The notes under the pieces are model-generated. The model was not told the origin of the DNA, ran no database searches, and saw nothing but the letters and a program-made list of their open reading frames with translations. From NCBI RefSeq assembly GCF_024756235.1, contig NZ_JANUGY010000021.1:1-39394 (forward strand): a stretch of DNA of 39,394 nt. The letters are read 5' to 3'. The stretch is from Massilia kyonggiensis. GTDB taxonomy: Bacteria > Pseudomonadota > Gammaproteobacteria > Burkholderiales > Burkholderiaceae_D. Shown one piece after another: positions 15,886 through 22,735 of the stretch. How positions within the stretch are numbered: position 1 is the first letter of the stretch; each line of letters starts with the position of its first letter. A program made the translations under genes and the position numbers.

Positions 15886-16550
15886 CGGGATTCTCTCCAT
15901 CCTTTCTCATCGAACCAGAACGTGCGCCGGTAGCGCGCCGCCACCGCGGGCGGGAACGCCTCCTGGCGCGAAAAGCCGGCGCTGCCCGCGCGGCACAGCG
16001 GGTGCAGCAGGCCGGGACGCGTCGCCACGATGCCGCGCAGCGCCTCGTTGTCGCGTCCCATGCGGAAGAACATCGGCACCACCTCGTCCGCTTCCAGCCC
16101 GTCCAGCCACGCGGGCGCGCGGCACCACCAGCCGAGTGCAGTGACGCTCAGCCGCAGATCGCCCGGCAGCGCGCTGCGGATGCGGTGCACGAGGTCGCGG
16201 TAGTCGGCGCGCTGCGACGGCCGCGCCTCCAGGTCCAGCTGCACCCAGCCGGACGTCGACGCGCGCGCGGCGCTGTGCATCGCGGCCAGCACGGTGTCGC
16301 GTGCGGCCTGCAGGCCGGGCGGCGGATGCAGCGGATCGATCTCGACGTGGACGACGGGGATCACGCGCGTGCCGGGTGCGAGCAGCCGCGGACGCGCCCC
16401 CGGCCGCACGAGCACCTTGTCGCCGGCGAGCCAGATGTGGCGGTCGACGACGGCAACGAGCGTGCGCGAGAACGCCGGCACAGGCGCGTCGCGCCACAGC
16501 CAGGCGATGGCGCCGGCGGGCGGTTCGGGCGGCAGGGAAGGAAGGGGCAA
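15882..16550 (-). CDS. DUF3142 domain protein
   Basis: Protein of about 222 residues (start uncertain) resembling the DUF3142 family. Landmarks are VIPVVHVEID, WVQLDLEARPSQRADY, LSVTALGWWC and DEVVPMFFRMG; the pattern looks like a TIM-barrel of glycoside-hydrolase type, but no catalytic activity is known. The frame stays open to 16697. ATG is lacking near the likely N-terminus, so TTG 16550 is proposed, downstream of a TAAGAT -10 candidate (minus strand, 16592-16597). An ATG at 16697 would overlap the STAS gene and give an unlikely Cys-rich leader. Without a signal peptide in the short form, its location is unclear. It is coupled by a four-base overlap to the large exported protein. Confidence 0.75.
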   Translation of the reverse strand: MPLPSLPPEPPAGAIAWLWRDAPVPAFSRTLVAVVDRHIWLAGDKVLVRPGARPRLLAPGTRVIPVVHVEIDPLHPPPGLQAARDTVLAAMHSAARASTSGWVQLDLEARPSQRADYRDLVHRIRSALPGDLRLSVTALGWWCRAPAWLDGLEADEVVPMFFRMGRDNEALRGIVATRPGLLHPLCRAGSAGFSRQEAFPPAVAARYRRTFWFDEKGWRESR

Positions 16551-16650
16551 GCGGTTCTTTCGGCAATGCGCAAGCAGGACGCGGCGGCCGCATCTTAGCA
16601 AGTTTTTCCTGCCGAATTTGCACACACAATCACATGTGGCGGGCGTCCTC

Positions 16651-17478
16651 TCAGGCGGCGCCGGGCCGGTCGAGCGCCGCCGTGAATGCCTCGGCAAGCG
16701 TGGCCCGGGTCGGGACGTTGTCGAGGTCGATGCCGAGATGGACGATGGTCTGCGCGATCTGGGGACGGATGCCGCTGAGGATGCAGTGCGCCCCCATCAG
16801 GCGCGCCGCCGCGATGGTCTTCAGCAGGTGCTGGGCCACCAGGGTATCCACAGTCGGCACGCCGCTGATGTCGATGATGGCCGTATGGGCGCCGCTCGCG
16901 ACGATCTTGTCCAGCAGGTTTTCCATCACGACCAGCGCACGCGCGCTGTCGAGGGTGCCGATCAGCGGCAGCGCGATGATGCCTTCCCACAGGCTGATCA
17001 CGGGCGTGGACAGTTCGAGCAGTTCGCGCTGCTGGCGCGCCACGATCCGGTCCCGGCTCTTCTGGAATACCTCGAGCGTGTACAGCCCGAGCTGGTCGAT
17101 GAGCACGCCGGCCGCCCACGACAGGCTGGCCAGCCGGGCCGGCTCGGCGCCGAACCGTTCGCGCAGGAGGCGGAACAGCGGCTGCTTGACGGAAAAGATG
17201 AAGGTCGCGGTGGCCGACGACGACGAACCGGCGCTTGCGCGACTGGCGGACACCTCGTCCAGCACCCGCCGCACGTCGTTCCACGAGCGCCCGTCCGTAT
17301 GTGCGAAGTCGCCGGAGGCCAGCGCGTCCGCGTACGCCTGGAGGAAATGCCCGCATTGCGTGCGGGTCTGTTCGGCCTGCGCACGCGCGGGTTGCGCCAT
17401 CTGCCAGTCGGCGCAGATGGCCTCCATGTTTTCACGCACCAGCCCGGAAAGCTGGAGCGCGTCGTCCTTCGTCATCAT
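16651..17478 (-). CDS. RsbR-like STAS domain protein
   Basis: Protein of 275 residues with an N-terminal helical sensor region (about 1-150, RsbRD/globin-like) and a C-terminal STAS domain (about 160-270). In Gram-positive stressosomes RsbR proteins hold a kinase until stress phosphorylates conserved threonines. Both threonine positions appear to be present, in LIGTLDSAR and in DISGVPTVDT. No RsbS or RsbT gene is adjacent; instead a histidine kinase lies 79 bases upstream on the same strand. GGGAGA precedes the ATG at 17478 (a second ATG at 17475 is possible). Family is clear; membership of a stressosome in this organism is inference. Confidence 0.85.
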   Translation of the reverse strand: MMTKDDALQLSGLVRENMEAICADWQMAQPARAQAEQTRTQCGHFLQAYADALASGDFAHTDGRSWNDVRRVLDEVSASRASAGSSSSATATFIFSVKQPLFRLLRERFGAEPARLASLSWAAGVLIDQLGLYTLEVFQKSRDRIVARQQRELLELSTPVISLWEGIIALPLIGTLDSARALVVMENLLDKIVASGAHTAIIDISGVPTVDTLVAQHLLKTIAAARLMGAHCILSGIRPQIAQTIVHLGIDLDNVPTRATLAEAFTAALDRPGAA

Positions 17479-17557
17479 CGATTCTCCCTCGTGGTTCAGC
17501 CATCGGAGGCGTTCGCCGACCTGGGAGGCATCGGATCTGCACCGCTCAAGGGAGCGA

Positions 17558-18718
17558 CTATAGCATTGTTCCCGAGGCCGGCGCGGTGCTGTCCACCACG
17601 GGGAGGATGAAGTGCAGGCGCGTGCCCTGCCCCGGACCGGCGCTGTGGGCGGACACCATCCCGCCGTGCGCCTGGCACACGCTGCGCGCGATCGCCAGCC
17701 CGAGTCCGGCCCCCGAGGACATGCGGGCGGGATGCGCGGCGAACTTGCGGAACGGTTCGAACATGCTGTGCAGCTGGGCCGCCTCGACGCCGATGCCGGA
17801 ATCCGTCACCTGCACCTCCAGCAATGCGCCGTCGATCGCGACGGCCAGGGCGATCTCGGCGCCATCGTCGGAAAATTCGCTCGCGTTGAGCAGGACATTG
17901 CCGAGCGCCTGCGCCAGGCGCTCGGGATCGCACCACAGGACGGCGTCTGGCGCGTCCGTGTCCACGCGCAGCGTCTGGCCGCGCGCGCGCAGGACCCCGT
18001 CGGCCACGTCGCGTGCCAGTTCGAGCACGCTGTCCACGCTGCTGGCCCGCATCGCGACGGCGATGTCGCACGCGTGCTCGATGCGTGCGCCGTCGAGCAG
18101 GTCGCCGATGAAGCGCCCGAGCTGGCGAGTCTGCCGCTCGATCATGCGGGCCATCTGGACAGTTTCGCGCGCCCCCCGGTGCCGCAGCAGCGCGGCGGCC
18201 GTCATGACCGACGCCAGCGGATTGCGCAGTTCATGGGCCAGCACGCGCAGGAAAGCTTCCCGGTTGTCGCGCGCGAACCGGACTTCCTGGTCGAGCCGGT
18301 GCCGCTCGCTGATGTCGGTCAGCGAGCACAACACTCCGGCGATCGCGCCGTCGCCCTGGAGAACGGGGTACGCATGGATCACGAGGCAACGTCTCTGCCC
18401 GTCGCCCGATTCGGCGACGAACTCGGCCGGCGGTGGCGCGACACCGCTACCGGCGGCCAGCGCGGCGGGCGAGGACGCTTTCTCGACGGGGGCGCCATCG
18501 AGCCGGTACAGGGCCGCAAAGCCATCCCATTGCCCCGCCTCGTCGGGCGCGCAGGCACCGCCCCACAGGCGCTGCGCGGAGCGGTTGCTATGGACGACCG
18601 CGCCGGCGGGCGAGCAGCAGTAGGCCGGGCAACCGATCCCGTCGATCACCCGGCCGTAGGCAGCCGGCCAGGCCGGGCCGTCCGCGTCCGATGGTGGTCC
18701 TGTGGAAATCGACGTCAT
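17558..18718 (-). CDS. PAS-domain sensor histidine kinase
   Basis: Cytoplasmic histidine kinase of 386 residues; no transmembrane helix is evident. The N-terminal ~150 residues resemble a PAS sensor ending in CSLTDISERHRLDQE. A HisKA domain follows with FLRVLAHELRNPLASVM (the phospho-accepting His), then an HATPase_c domain with the N-box (LGNVLLNASEF), DSGIGV and GAGLGLAIAR. It has no receiver, so a separate regulator must be its target; none is adjacent. The ATG at 18718 is chosen for AGGGG four bases upstream, discarding a 52-residue extension with no PAS character. It is divergent from the CopG gene and precedes the RsbR-like gene. Confidence 0.88.
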   Translation of the reverse strand: MTSISTGPPSDADGPAWPAAYGRVIDGIGCPAYCCSPAGAVVHSNRSAQRLWGGACAPDEAGQWDGFAALYRLDGAPVEKASSPAALAAGSGVAPPPAEFVAESGDGQRRCLVIHAYPVLQGDGAIAGVLCSLTDISERHRLDQEVRFARDNREAFLRVLAHELRNPLASVMTAAALLRHRGARETVQMARMIERQTRQLGRFIGDLLDGARIEHACDIAVAMRASSVDSVLELARDVADGVLRARGQTLRVDTDAPDAVLWCDPERLAQALGNVLLNASEFSDDGAEIALAVAIDGALLEVQVTDSGIGVEAAQLHSMFEPFRKFAAHPARMSSGAGLGLAIARSVCQAHGGMVSAHSAGPGQGTRLHFILPVVDSTAPASGTML

Positions 18719-18854
18719 GGTAACCCCTGGTTGACTGCATGAGTTGATTATGGGCGCGCCGCCGTCCTGCAGCGTAGGACACGGGCTGGCGCGTCTGTCG
18801 TCCAGACCGCCGCAATACCGGACGCTTCTAAAAAATGAATCGAGCGGACTTGAA

Positions 18855-18892
18855 ATACTCCGTATATACTCCAACTAGAGTATAGATTGGAG
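18855..18892 (+). promoter_or_regulatory. Symmetric operator and leader of the CopG-type gene
   Basis: A perfect inverted repeat TATACTC (18865-18871) and GAGTATA (18878-18884) with a 6-base spacer lies directly before the CopG gene. ATACTCC also occurs at 18855 and 18866, eleven bases (one helical turn) apart. A TTGAAA -35 candidate lies at 18850-18855. GGAG (18889-18892) is the ribosome-binding site. The layout fits binding of dimers of a ribbon-helix-helix protein, probably the adjacent one (autoregulation, inferred). Confidence 0.65.
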
Positions 18893-18897
18893 AAATC

Positions 18898-19314
18898 ATG
18901 AAACTTGTTACATCACAACAGCGCATTCCGGACAGCGACAAGGTGACCGTCAACGTCGGCCTCGTCGACCTGGCGCAGGTCGACCTGCTGGTCAACGAAG
19001 GGTTTTATTCGAACCGCACCGATTTCGTACGGACGGCCATCCGCAACCAGTTGCTGGTCCATGCCGACGCCATCCGCCAGACCGTCGTGCGCAAGCGCTA
19101 CGTGGTCGGACAGCACCGGTACTCGCGCAAGGAGCTGGAACAGGTCGTCGCGGCCGGGGAAAAGCTCGACGTGCACGTACTGGGCCTGGCCGTCATCGAA
19201 GACGACGTGCCCGCCGAACTGGCCAACGCCGCCATCGCCACGATCCAGGTCCTTGGCGCATTCATCGCAAGCCCCGCCGTCCGGCAGGCGCTCGCGGACC
19301 GCACTCACACCTGA
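18898..19314 (+). CDS. CopG-type ribbon-helix-helix transcriptional regulator
   Basis: DNA-binding protein of 138 residues. The N-terminal part (about 15-52) has the ribbon-helix-helix pattern: a strand (KVTVNVGLVDL), a helix and the turn-helix SNRTDFVRTAIRNQL. The C-terminal ~80 residues (ELEQVVAAGEKLDVHVLGLAVI) form a further domain, possibly for effector binding or tetramerisation, loosely recalling NikR but without an evident nickel site. It starts six bases after GGAG and is preceded by a symmetric operator. The depolymerase gene follows after 11 bases, so it probably controls both. Confidence 0.83.
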   Translation: MKLVTSQQRIPDSDKVTVNVGLVDLAQVDLLVNEGFYSNRTDFVRTAIRNQLLVHADAIRQTVVRKRYVVGQHRYSRKELEQVVAAGEKLDVHVLGLAVIEDDVPAELANAAIATIQVLGAFIASPAVRQALADRTHT

Positions 19315-19325
19315 CAGGAATTCAT

Positions 19326-20456
19326 ATGAAACCGTTCGACCAGTTCCTCAAACAAATGATGGCCTCGGCGCAGCGCGTCCAGGCCAACGACGCCGCCGGC
19401 GCCACCGATATCATCCAGCGCGCCCTGCGCGACGCCGGGCTGATGGCGCCATCCGCACCGGATGCACCGGAAGCGCAGGACGCGCAGGCCGGTCCGGCCG
19501 GCTTCGTCGACCTGAATGCCGCCCCGGCCTGGGCCGCGCGCCCGCAGCCGGGACGCTGGGCGCGCATGCGGCGACCAAAGGCCGACAATGGCCCGGCGGA
19601 TGCGCCTGTGGACGCAACGCGCGGCCGCTTCGTCGACGGCGTGTTCACCTGCGCCGCCGGAACGCGGCGCTACAAGCTCTACATACCGCAGGGCGGCGCG
19701 CAGGCGCAGCGTCCGCTGGTCGTGATGCTGCACGGCTGCACGCAGAACGCCGCCGATTTCGCGGCCGGCACGGGCATGAATGCGCTGGCGGACACGCACG
19801 ACTGCCTGGTGCTCTACCCCGAACAGGAGCGCGGCGCCAACCCGTCGGGCTGCTGGAACTGGTTCGACCCCGCGCAACGCGCGCGCGACAGCGGCGAGCC
19901 CGCGATCCTGGCCGGCATGACCCGCCATGTGATGGCCGAGCATGGGGCCGACCCGGCGCGCGTGTATGCGGCCGGGCTGTCCGCCGGCGGCGCGATGGCA
20001 GCCATCCTGGGCGCCGAATTCCCCGAGCTGTATGCCGCGATCGGCGTCCATTCGGGACTCGCCGCGGGCAGCGGCAAGGACATGATCTCGGGACTGCACG
20101 CCATGAAGCATCCGGCGCGCGGCACGGCCGTCAAAAAGGGCGTGCCGGTCATCGTGTTCCACGGCGACGCCGACGCCGTCGTCCATCCGGGCAACGGCAA
20201 GGCGGTCCTGCAACAGTTCACCGCCGCGCACGGCGGCAAGCTGAGCGAACGATCCGAACGCAACGACACTGCCGGCCGCGCGTACAGCCGGACCCGCTGG
20301 CATGACGCCGGGGGACGGTGCGTCGCGGAGCACTGGCTGGTCCATGGTGCCGCGCACGCGTGGCAAGGCGGCAGGGCGGCCGGTTCCCATACGGATCCCG
20401 GCGGGCCGTGCGCGTCGACGGCGATGCTGGCGTTCTTTCTCGGGCGCGCGGACTGA
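19326..20456 (+). CDS. PHB depolymerase family esterase
   Basis: Alpha/beta hydrolase of 376 residues in the short-chain polyhydroxyalkanoate depolymerase / LpqC-type esterase family. The oxyanion HGCTQN (from 136), the lipase box GLSAGG (Ser219), the acid Asp281 or Asp283 (HGDADAVV) and His344 (HAWQGG) form the catalytic set. No signal peptide is seen, so it may act inside the cell; the N-terminal ~100 residues form a helical extension (QFLKQMMASAQRVQA). It follows the CopG gene by 11 bases and is probably co-regulated with it. Whether the substrate is PHB, another polyester or an acetylated sugar cannot be told from sequence. Confidence 0.85.
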   Translation: MKPFDQFLKQMMASAQRVQANDAAGATDIIQRALRDAGLMAPSAPDAPEAQDAQAGPAGFVDLNAAPAWAARPQPGRWARMRRPKADNGPADAPVDATRGRFVDGVFTCAAGTRRYKLYIPQGGAQAQRPLVVMLHGCTQNAADFAAGTGMNALADTHDCLVLYPEQERGANPSGCWNWFDPAQRARDSGEPAILAGMTRHVMAEHGADPARVYAAGLSAGGAMAAILGAEFPELYAAIGVHSGLAAGSGKDMISGLHAMKHPARGTAVKKGVPVIVFHGDADAVVHPGNGKAVLQQFTAAHGGKLSERSERNDTAGRAYSRTRWHDAGGRCVAEHWLVHGAAHAWQGGRAAGSHTDPGGPCASTAMLAFFLGRAD

Positions 20457-20467
20457 CGCGCCGCGTG

Positions 20468-20728
20468 TTACCTGCGGCCGCGGGCCGCGGGACGCGGTCC
20501 GCCACGGTGTTCGATGTGGCGGAACGTGATGCGTCCCTTGCTCAGGTCGTACGGCGACAGCTCGAGCTTGACCTGGTCGCCGGCGAGGATGCGGATGTGG
20601 TTCTTGCGCATCTTGCCCGACGTGTAGGCGATCAGCTTGTGACCGTTCTCGCAATCGACGCGAAAGCGCGAATCGGGCAGCACTTCGGCGACGACGCCGT
20701 TCATTTCGATCAGTTCTTCTTTTGCCAT
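20468..20728 (-). CDS. infA: Translation initiation factor IF-1
   Basis: Small OB-fold protein of 86 residues that binds the A site of the 30S subunit during initiation. The sequence MAKEELIEMNGVV at the start and GKMRKNHIRI in the middle are typical. The Arg/Pro-rich tail of about 15 residues makes it longer than E. coli IF-1 (72 residues), as in second infA copies of betaproteobacteria. It lies away from ribosomal protein genes, so another infA may exist elsewhere. AGGA precedes the ATG at 20728. The leader upstream contains an intrinsic terminator (20809-20834) on the same strand, which implies read-through control or a very short separate promoter. Confidence 0.95.
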   Translation of the reverse strand: MAKEELIEMNGVVAEVLPDSRFRVDCENGHKLIAYTSGKMRKNHIRILAGDQVKLELSPYDLSKGRITFRHIEHRGGPRPAARGRR

Positions 20729-20808
20729 TGATAGGTCCTTGGTGGGAGTGGATCGGTGGGAGGCGGGAACGACAATGGCGGGGCCGGCGCGCGGCAAGCC
20801 GTGCGCGG

Positions 20809-20834
20809 AAAAAAAAGCCCGCATGCTGCGGGCT
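20809..20834 (-). terminator. Intrinsic terminator 80 bases upstream of infA
   Basis: On the minus strand a perfect 8-base stem AGCCCGCA / TGCGGGCT with a 3-base loop (20816-20834) is followed by eight T (20809-20816). It stops leftward transcription just before infA. On the plus strand no T-tract follows, so it is directional. With no clear promoter between it and infA, it may act as an attenuator. Confidence 0.85.
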
Positions 20835-21046
20835 TCGTTTCAATGTGATACCAACGGTTGAATCGCTGATCTGCCCTTGCTATCTGCAAGGTGCAAAGCG
20901 TCGGACGCCCGTGCCATCTGCACGGTGCTCGTTCGTGTAATCGACCAATAATCGGGATGACACCCCAGGCGGCATGCTCGTCGCTGCCATTACACATGAC
21001 AGGGTACGTGCCTTCGAGAGAACGGCAGATCCATCAACCTGCCGAT
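20809..21046 (-). ncRNA. Candidate structured RNA: infA leader or independent small RNA
   Basis: From an extended -10 promoter (21053-21061), a leftward transcript of about 238 nt would end at the terminator. Read on the minus strand it contains, in order: a hairpin CGGCAG / CTGCCG (21039-21044 with 21023-21028); a longer-range stem GTGTAAT / ATTACAC (20989-20995 with 20935-20941) enclosing GGCA / TGCC; a hairpin CCGTGC-AGATG-GCACGG; a small GCGT-CCG-ACGC; a hairpin CCTTGC-AGATA-GCAAGG; then the terminator. The two similar hairpins share an AGAT loop. No convincing reading frame covers it. It does not resemble 6S, SRP, RNase P or tmRNA. Confidence 0.5.
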
Positions 21047-21052
21047 GCGGCC

Positions 21053-21083
21053 AGTGTAACACGCCGGGGCGGCGCGCGAACAA
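21053..21083 (-). promoter_or_regulatory. Extended -10 promoter for the structured leftward RNA
   Basis: On the minus strand TGTTACACT (21053-21061) is an extended -10 (TG, one base, TACACT). A poor -35, TTGTTC (21078-21083), lies 19 bases upstream. Transcription would start near 21046, at the base of the first hairpin. Confidence 0.45.
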
Positions 21084-21112
21084 ATCATTTCGGGCGCACG
21101 GTTGCGCCGCGA

Positions 21113-21141
21113 TTGTGCCCGTACCCGCAAAGGGATATGAT
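21113..21141 (+). promoter_or_regulatory. Promoter of the KaiC-like gene
   Basis: TTGTGC (21113-21118), a 17-base spacer and TATGAT (21136-21141) form a reasonable sigma70 promoter. Transcription would start near 21148 and leave a leader of about 97 bases. It is divergent from the promoter at 21053. Confidence 0.5.
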
Positions 21142-21208
21142 CGGCCGTGTCGCCGCGCGCGTCGCGGCACCCCTCCACCCGGCTGTCATACCCCCATGCG
21201 GCTGTCAC

Positions 21209-21240
21209 GGCCGGCGGATTCGGCCATCTCGATAGGCCGA
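21209..21240 (+). promoter_or_regulatory. Two mutually exclusive hairpins before the KaiC-like start codon
   Basis: The element CGGCC (21221-21225) can pair with the upstream GGCCG (21209-21213). With the preceding T it can instead pair with the downstream GGCCGA (21235-21240) through TCGGCC (21220-21225). The downstream arm adjoins the only SD-like bases (AGG, 21234-21236), five bases before the ATG. This could switch translation, but short GC-rich stems are also common by chance here. Confidence 0.35.
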
Positions 21241-21244
21241 TTCA

Positions 21245-22735
21245 ATGCATCCACCCGCCAGTCCCCGGATTTCCACCGGCATTGCCGGCCTCGACGATAT
21301 TCTCGGCGGCGGCCTGACACCGCAACGCGTCTACCTCGTCGAGGGTTCGCCCGGCGCGGGCAAGACCACGCTGGGCCTGCAATTCCTGCTCGACGGCGCG
21401 GCGCGCGGCGAACGCGGGCTGTACATCACGCTGTCGGAAACGACGGACGAACTGGTGGCCGTCGCCGCGAGCCACGGCTGGTCGATCGACAGCCTCGAGA
21501 TCTTCGAGCTGGCCGGCGACCTGGTGCTCGACCCGGATGCGCAGCAGTCGATCTTCCACCCCTCCGAAGTGGAGCTGGGCGAGACGACGCGCAACGTGAT
21601 GGACCAGGTCGACCGGGTCAGGCCGGCCCGCGTCGTGTTCGACAGCCTGTCGGAAATGCGCCTGCTGGCGCAGAATCCGCTGCGCTACCGCCGCCAGATC
21701 CTGGCGCTGAAGCAGTTCTTCTCCGCGCGCGGCTGCACCGTCCTCCTGCTCGACGACAAGACCGGCGCATCGGACCAGCACCTGCACAGCATCGCGCACG
21801 GGGTCGTCAGCCTCGACCAGATCGCCAAGGAATTCGGCAAGGAGCGCCGCCGCGTGCACATCGTCAAGATGCGCGGCATCCGCTTCCGCGGCGGCTACCA
21901 CGACTACATCCTGGAGACGGGCGGGATCACCATGTTCCCGCGCCTGGTGGCGTCCGAACACACGAGCGACTTCACGCCCGAGATGCGCTCGACCGGCTCG
22001 GCCGAGCTGGACACCCTGCTGGGCGGCGGGTTGACGCGCGGCACCAACAGCCTGGTCGTCGGCCCGTCCGGCATCGGCAAGACCACGCTGGCGACGCGCT
22101 GCCTGCTGGCGGCGCTGGAGCGCGGCGAGACCGCGTCGTTCTACCTGTTCGACGAGGGCCTGGCCACGTTCCACGCCCGCAGCGCCGCGCTCGGGATGTC
22201 GTTGCGGCCCTTCGTGGAATCGGGCCGGCTGCTGATCAATCATATCGACCCGGCCGAACTGTCGCCCGGCGAGTTCGCGCAGATGCTGCGCGACGCGGTG
22301 CAGAAACAGGGCGCCACCTTCATCGCCATCGACAGCCTGAACGCCTACCTGCAGGCGATGCCGGGCGAGCAGTTCCTGACGCTGCAGATGCACGAGCTCC
22401 TGACGTACCTGAACCAGAAGGGCGTCACGACCGTGCTGGTGCTCGGCCAGCACGGACTGGTCGGCGAAATCCGCGACGACGTCGACTTGAGCTACCTGAG
22501 CGACACCACGATCCTGCTGCGCTTTTTCGAAGCGAACGGCAGCCTGCACCGCGCCATCACCGTCATCAAGAGCCGCACGGCGAACCACGCGCTCAGCATC
22601 CACGAGCTGCGCCTCGGCGCGGACGGCGTGCGCGTGGGCCTGCCGCTCGAAGGGTTCGACGGCGTGCTGACCGGGCTGCCCAGCTACCGGGGCGCCACGG
22701 CGATGATGCCGCCCGACGGGGCGATCGATGCCTAG
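21245..22735 (+). CDS. KaiC-like ATPase with two RecA-type domains
   Basis: Protein of 496 residues with duplicated KaiC/RadA domains. Walker A motifs are GSPGAGKTT (34-42) and GPSGIGKTT (273-281). Acidic residues that would activate water are near Glu65 (TLSET) and Asp303-Glu304 (LFDEG). From memory of cyanobacterial KaiC, the phosphorylation pair Ser431-Thr432 aligns with Ser416-Tyr417 (DLSYLSDT), so only the serine is kept. No kaiA or kaiB is nearby. The ATG at 21245 is preceded by a weak SD. The stop lies eight bases inside the next gene, a hybrid kinase, so the pair is translationally coupled. A role in signalling or stress timing is inferred; a clock function should not be assumed. Confidence 0.9.
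   Translation: MHPPASPRISTGIAGLDDILGGGLTPQRVYLVEGSPGAGKTTLGLQFLLDGAARGERGLYITLSETTDELVAVAASHGWSIDSLEIFELAGDLVLDPDAQQSIFHPSEVELGETTRNVMDQVDRVRPARVVFDSLSEMRLLAQNPLRYRRQILALKQFFSARGCTVLLLDDKTGASDQHLHSIAHGVVSLDQIAKEFGKERRRVHIVKMRGIRFRGGYHDYILETGGITMFPRLVASEHTSDFTPEMRSTGSAELDTLLGGGLTRGTNSLVVGPSGIGKTTLATRCLLAALERGETASFYLFDEGLATFHARSAALGMSLRPFVESGRLLINHIDPAELSPGEFAQMLRDAVQKQGATFIAIDSLNAYLQAMPGEQFLTLQMHELLTYLNQKGVTTVLVLGQHGLVGEIRDDVDLSYLSDTTILLRFFEANGSLHRAITVIKSRTANHALSIHELRLGADGVRVGLPLEGFDGVLTGLPSYRGATAMMPPDGAIDA

Noticed and set aside
12850..15933. A 1027-codon plus-strand open frame opposite the DUF1439 and large exported protein genes.
   Set aside because: High-G+C DNA yields long antisense frames. 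The minus-strand frames have signal peptides, ribosome-binding sites and family resemblance; this one is Arg/Gln/His-rich with no domain.
20880..21170. A 96-residue minus-strand frame over the candidate structured RNA.
   Set aside because: No ribosome-binding site, no coherent protein features, and it spans the -10 of the predicted RNA promoter.
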